In this document: positions 50,313 to 52,437 of the stretch, piece by piece | Position numbering within the stretch: position 1 is the first letter of the stretch | Layout of the letters: each line of letters starts with the position of its first letter | Source: Oscillibacter valericigenes | GTDB taxonomy: Bacteria; Bacillota; Clostridia; Oscillospirales; Oscillospiraceae | Direction of reading: 5' to 3' | Assembly: GCF_016902445.1 (NCBI RefSeq) | Contig: NZ_JACSNX010000019.1 | Coordinates: forward strand, 1 to 52,437 | DNA length: 52,437 nucleotides | Made by a program: the position numbers and the translations under genes | The notes under the pieces: generated by a model | The model's input: only the letters and a program-made list of their open reading frames with translations | What the model was told of the DNA's origin: nothing | Databases searched by the model: none

Positions 50313-50383
50313 TCACCCAGAAGCAGCTGGACGAGCTGCACATCGCCATCGTCAAGCCCCAGGAGGAAACCCAAAAGGCTTAG
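50313..50383 (+). pseudogene. Duplicated 3' end of aspS
   Basis: 50313-50358 matches 50094-50139 (end of aspS) at 45 of 46 positions and is followed by 8 more codons and a TAG. The frame encodes QKQLDELHIAIVKP as in AspS, but then PQEETQKA where aspS has only two more codons. It lies after the aspS terminator, has no ribosome site, and is probably a remnant. Confidence 0.85.
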
Positions 50384-50675
50384 GAACTATAAAACAGGCG
50401 GATCGCATTCTGCGGTCCGCCTGCTTCCTGTCTTGAGTCAGGACGTTTCTCCCGCCGGCCAAAGTCTGTCAAACCGCTGGGCCGGTGGTCTTCTGCCGCC
50501 GCAGTTACCGTCTCCAGGGCGTCTCTTCTCTCCCTGAGACGCCCCGGCAGAGGGATCACTGCCATCGGCATCGCAGCCGTCCGGATTCCGCCGCAACCCG
50601 GTAACCGTCTTTTCTTTCCCTCGAAAATGTGGTACACTGCTGATATCTGTACCTCCCATCTGGAAAGGAGCACCT

Positions 50676-51860
50676 ATGAAACGCTTTTTGACGGCGGCAC
50701 TGGCCGCCCTGCTGCTGTTGTCCCTGGCCTCCTGCGGCGGCACCCCGGCGGATGATGTCCCGGAAATGCCTGATGCCGACACCCAGCCCCAGGAACAGGA
50801 TACCCCGCCAGAGCCCACACCGGAAGAACTGGCCGCCCAGGAGGTGGAGGACCTGCTTGCCTCCATGACTCTGGAGGAAAAAGTGGGCCAGCTGTTTTTC
50901 GTCCGGGTGCCGGACGCGGAAGCGGTCTCTGACGTGAGCACCTATCATCTGGGAGGCTACATCCTCTTCGGCCGGGACACAGCGGACCAGACTGCCGACA
51001 GCCTGATCCAGACCATCCAGAGCTACCAGGACGCCGCCGCGGCGGATACCGGCATCCCGCTGCTGATCGGTGTGGATGAGGAGGGCGGCACGGTGGTGCG
51101 GGTCAGCTCCAATCCCCATCTGCGGTCCGCCAAATTCCCCTCCCCCCAGAAGGCCTACGCCTCCGGCGGCATGGAGGCGGTCCTGGCGGATACCCGGGAG
51201 AAGGACCTGCTCCTCTCCGCCCTGGGCTTCAACGTGAACCTGGCGCCGGTGGCAGACGTGTCCACTGACCCAAACGACTTCATCTATGACCGGACCCTCG
51301 GCCAGGACGCCAGCGCCACGGCGGACTTTGTGTCTCAGGTGGTCACCCAGATGTCAGCGGACGGCCTGGGCAGCGTTCTAAAACACTTCCCCGGCTATGG
51401 GAACAATGTAGACACCCACACCGGCATCGCCGTGGACCAGCGGCCGCTGGAGACCTTCGAGGCGTCAGATTTTCTTCCCTTCCAGGCGGGCACAGAGGCG
51501 GGCGGCGGCAAGACCGCCGTGCTGGTCTCCCACAACATCATGGCGGCGGTGGATGACACCCTTCCCGCCTCCCTGTCTCCGGCGGTCCACGACCTGCTGC
51601 GGGAGCAGCTGGGCTTTGACGGCGTGGTGATGACCGACGACCTAGCCATGGAGGCGGTGGCCGCCTACTCCGCCGACGGCGCCGTGGCGGTCATGGCCCT
51701 GGAGGCCGGGAACGACCTGGTGATCACCAGGGACTACCGCACGCAGATCCCCAAGGTCATCGATGCGGTGGCAAGCGGAGCGCTGGCGGAAGACACCATC
51801 GACACCGCCTGCCGCCGGGTGCTGACCTGGAAGCAGGAACTGGGGATGATTGGAAGATAA
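50676..51860 (+). CDS. Glycoside hydrolase family 3 lipoprotein (NagZ-like beta-N-acetylhexosaminidase)
   Basis: A secreted lipoprotein of 394 aa. The signal peptide ends in lipobox LASC (Cys at about 20), followed by an Asp/Pro/Glu-rich linker (about 22-58) and a GH3 N-terminal domain. The NagZ motif KHFPGYGNNVDTHTG holds the catalytic His loop; VMTDDLAM carries the nucleophile Asp; IGVDEEGGTVVR is the substrate-binding block. It probably releases GlcNAc from wall fragments at the cell surface, in contrast to the cytoplasmic NagZ of Gram-negatives. ATG follows AAAGGAGC; a weak promoter (TTTTCT-N17-TACACT) lies at 50608-50636. Confidence 0.92.
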   Translation: MKRFLTAALAALLLLSLASCGGTPADDVPEMPDADTQPQEQDTPPEPTPEELAAQEVEDLLASMTLEEKVGQLFFVRVPDAEAVSDVSTYHLGGYILFGRDTADQTADSLIQTIQSYQDAAAADTGIPLLIGVDEEGGTVVRVSSNPHLRSAKFPSPQKAYASGGMEAVLADTREKDLLLSALGFNVNLAPVADVSTDPNDFIYDRTLGQDASATADFVSQVVTQMSADGLGSVLKHFPGYGNNVDTHTGIAVDQRPLETFEASDFLPFQAGTEAGGGKTAVLVSHNIMAAVDDTLPASLSPAVHDLLREQLGFDGVVMTDDLAMEAVAAYSADGAVAVMALEAGNDLVITRDYRTQIPKVIDAVASGALAEDTIDTACRRVLTWKQELGMIGR

Positions 51861-51884
51861 CCCCCCCGGGGTAGATTCGGGCCG

Positions 51885-52412
51885 CCGGAGGTTGGCCACG
51901 GGAGTTCTGCTCCCGCAAGGGCATTGTCCATGCGGGATGCGCCCCCCATTGTCGTCGTCGCAAAGTCCGCTCAGCTCTGTTTCCGCCTGCGGCGAAAACT
52001 GCGCCCGCTCCCTTGCTCCTCCTCTCCCCACCGCGCGGGGCGCGGTGGGGGCCCCGCATAAAGACATCAAAAAGAGAATGCGCCGCGCCCGGTGGAAAAG
52101 AAAAAATGTTCGGCGGGTCGGTCTGCGCCAGCGCAGACCTCCTGCCGCCGGCGGGGGAAGGTTGGCGATCCCTTGCGGCAGTCAGGGACAGAAACGCCCG
52201 GCCCTTGGGGAGACCTTTAGCCCGGGGAAGTTTGGGATACCTGCTGCTCCTCTTTTCGCTGCCGCTGGCCGGTTGTTGATGAAGGCTTCAGCATAGGACA
52301 ACGCAACACCTTCTACGACCGCCAGGGGAGCGCGTAGCGACTGCGCAGCCGTTGGCGGCTCTGCCGCTTACGGATGCGGCGTGCCCCTTGCGGGCAAGCG
52401 GAACGCGCGGAA
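51885..52412 (-). repeat. Long repeat copy B, containing disrupted R1 copy 4
   Basis: Second copy of the long repeat at 32034-32465, in the same orientation. The R1 core G6/CCCGCA/GCCC/TGCGGG (minus strand) is kept at about 51910-51948. The left arm of the hairpin is missing and replaced by a 118-bp stretch (51951-52068) with its own perfect hairpin (52026-52035 with 52041-52050). Beyond it the right arm AAAAAGAGAA, hairpin GGTCTGCGC/GCGCAGACC and the 84-bp conserved end follow. 52413-52437 has an AAGGAGG-like site but no callable gene inside the window. Confidence 0.85.
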
Positions 52413-52437
52413 GGAGGAACCATTGGAACACTGGTGA

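Noticed and set aside
1..52437. CRISPR array, prophage, tRNA or rRNA genes
   Set aside because: No regularly spaced repeats, phage structural genes or tRNA/rRNA signatures were seen.
52413..52437. Start of a further gene at the right edge
   Set aside because: A ribosome-site-like AAGGAGG is present, but the TTG frame after it stops after four codons and the alternatives cannot be judged within the window.

Overview
The window looks like a core-chromosome segment of a GC-rich Gram-positive anaerobe, most likely a member of the Oscillospiraceae (Clostridia). The reasons are the gene families (Noc, DnaD plus DnaI-type loader, ZapA, MreC/MreD/PBP2, DegV, DUF1836, T-box leaders), AGGAGG-type ribosome binding sites, TTGACA/TATAAT promoters and very GC-rich codon use. 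The genus is inferred from general knowledge only. No rRNA, tRNA, CRISPR array, integrase or transposase gene was seen.

Left arm (1-18.1 kb). Nearly every gene is on the minus strand. In map order these are miaB, an HPr-like protein, a HAD hydrolase, an XRE repressor, rluD, lspA, an acyltransferase, a DedA/TVP38 protein, a VanW-type protein, noc, prmA, degV, a DUF1836 regulator, mnmE, a metallo-beta-lactamase-fold hydrolase, pnp and rpsO. The only plus-strand genes here are two small ones (553-798 and 3845-4096). Each is divergent from a 66-67 aa XRE repressor and controlled from a promoter that carries two palindromic operators. rpsO (minus) and a YtrA-type GntR regulator (plus) diverge at about 18.2 kb.

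Right arm (18.4-52.4 kb). Genes are mostly on the plus strand: a GntR/ABC exporter/amidase operon; a secreted protein; an isoleucine T-box with a zinc-ribbon gene and ileS; an inverted dnaD-dnaC pair; zapA and a U32 protein; dut-maf-mreC-mreD-PBP2-amylase; parS-parA-parB plus a membrane coiled-coil protein; serS; mscL-rsmG; a MinD-like ATPase; a divergent methylglyoxal synthase; a T-box with hisS; a membrane-anchored protein; aspS; and a NagZ-like lipoprotein. The set covers cell shape and division, chromosome segregation, translation and tRNA modification.

Structure beyond genes. (1) A repeat called R1 here occurs four times, in both orientations, at 29-166, 32034-32155, 32645-32790 and 51885-52090. 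It has a 12-bp hairpin whose arms covary between copies, followed by a segment that can form a pseudoknot. Two of the copies sit at one end of a longer repeat of about 430 bp. (2) hisS and aspS each have 46 bp of their own end duplicated, 216 and 219 bp away respectively. (3) A perfect parS is embedded in a terminator-like hairpin. (4) A cluster of long perfect hairpins lies between prmA and noc.
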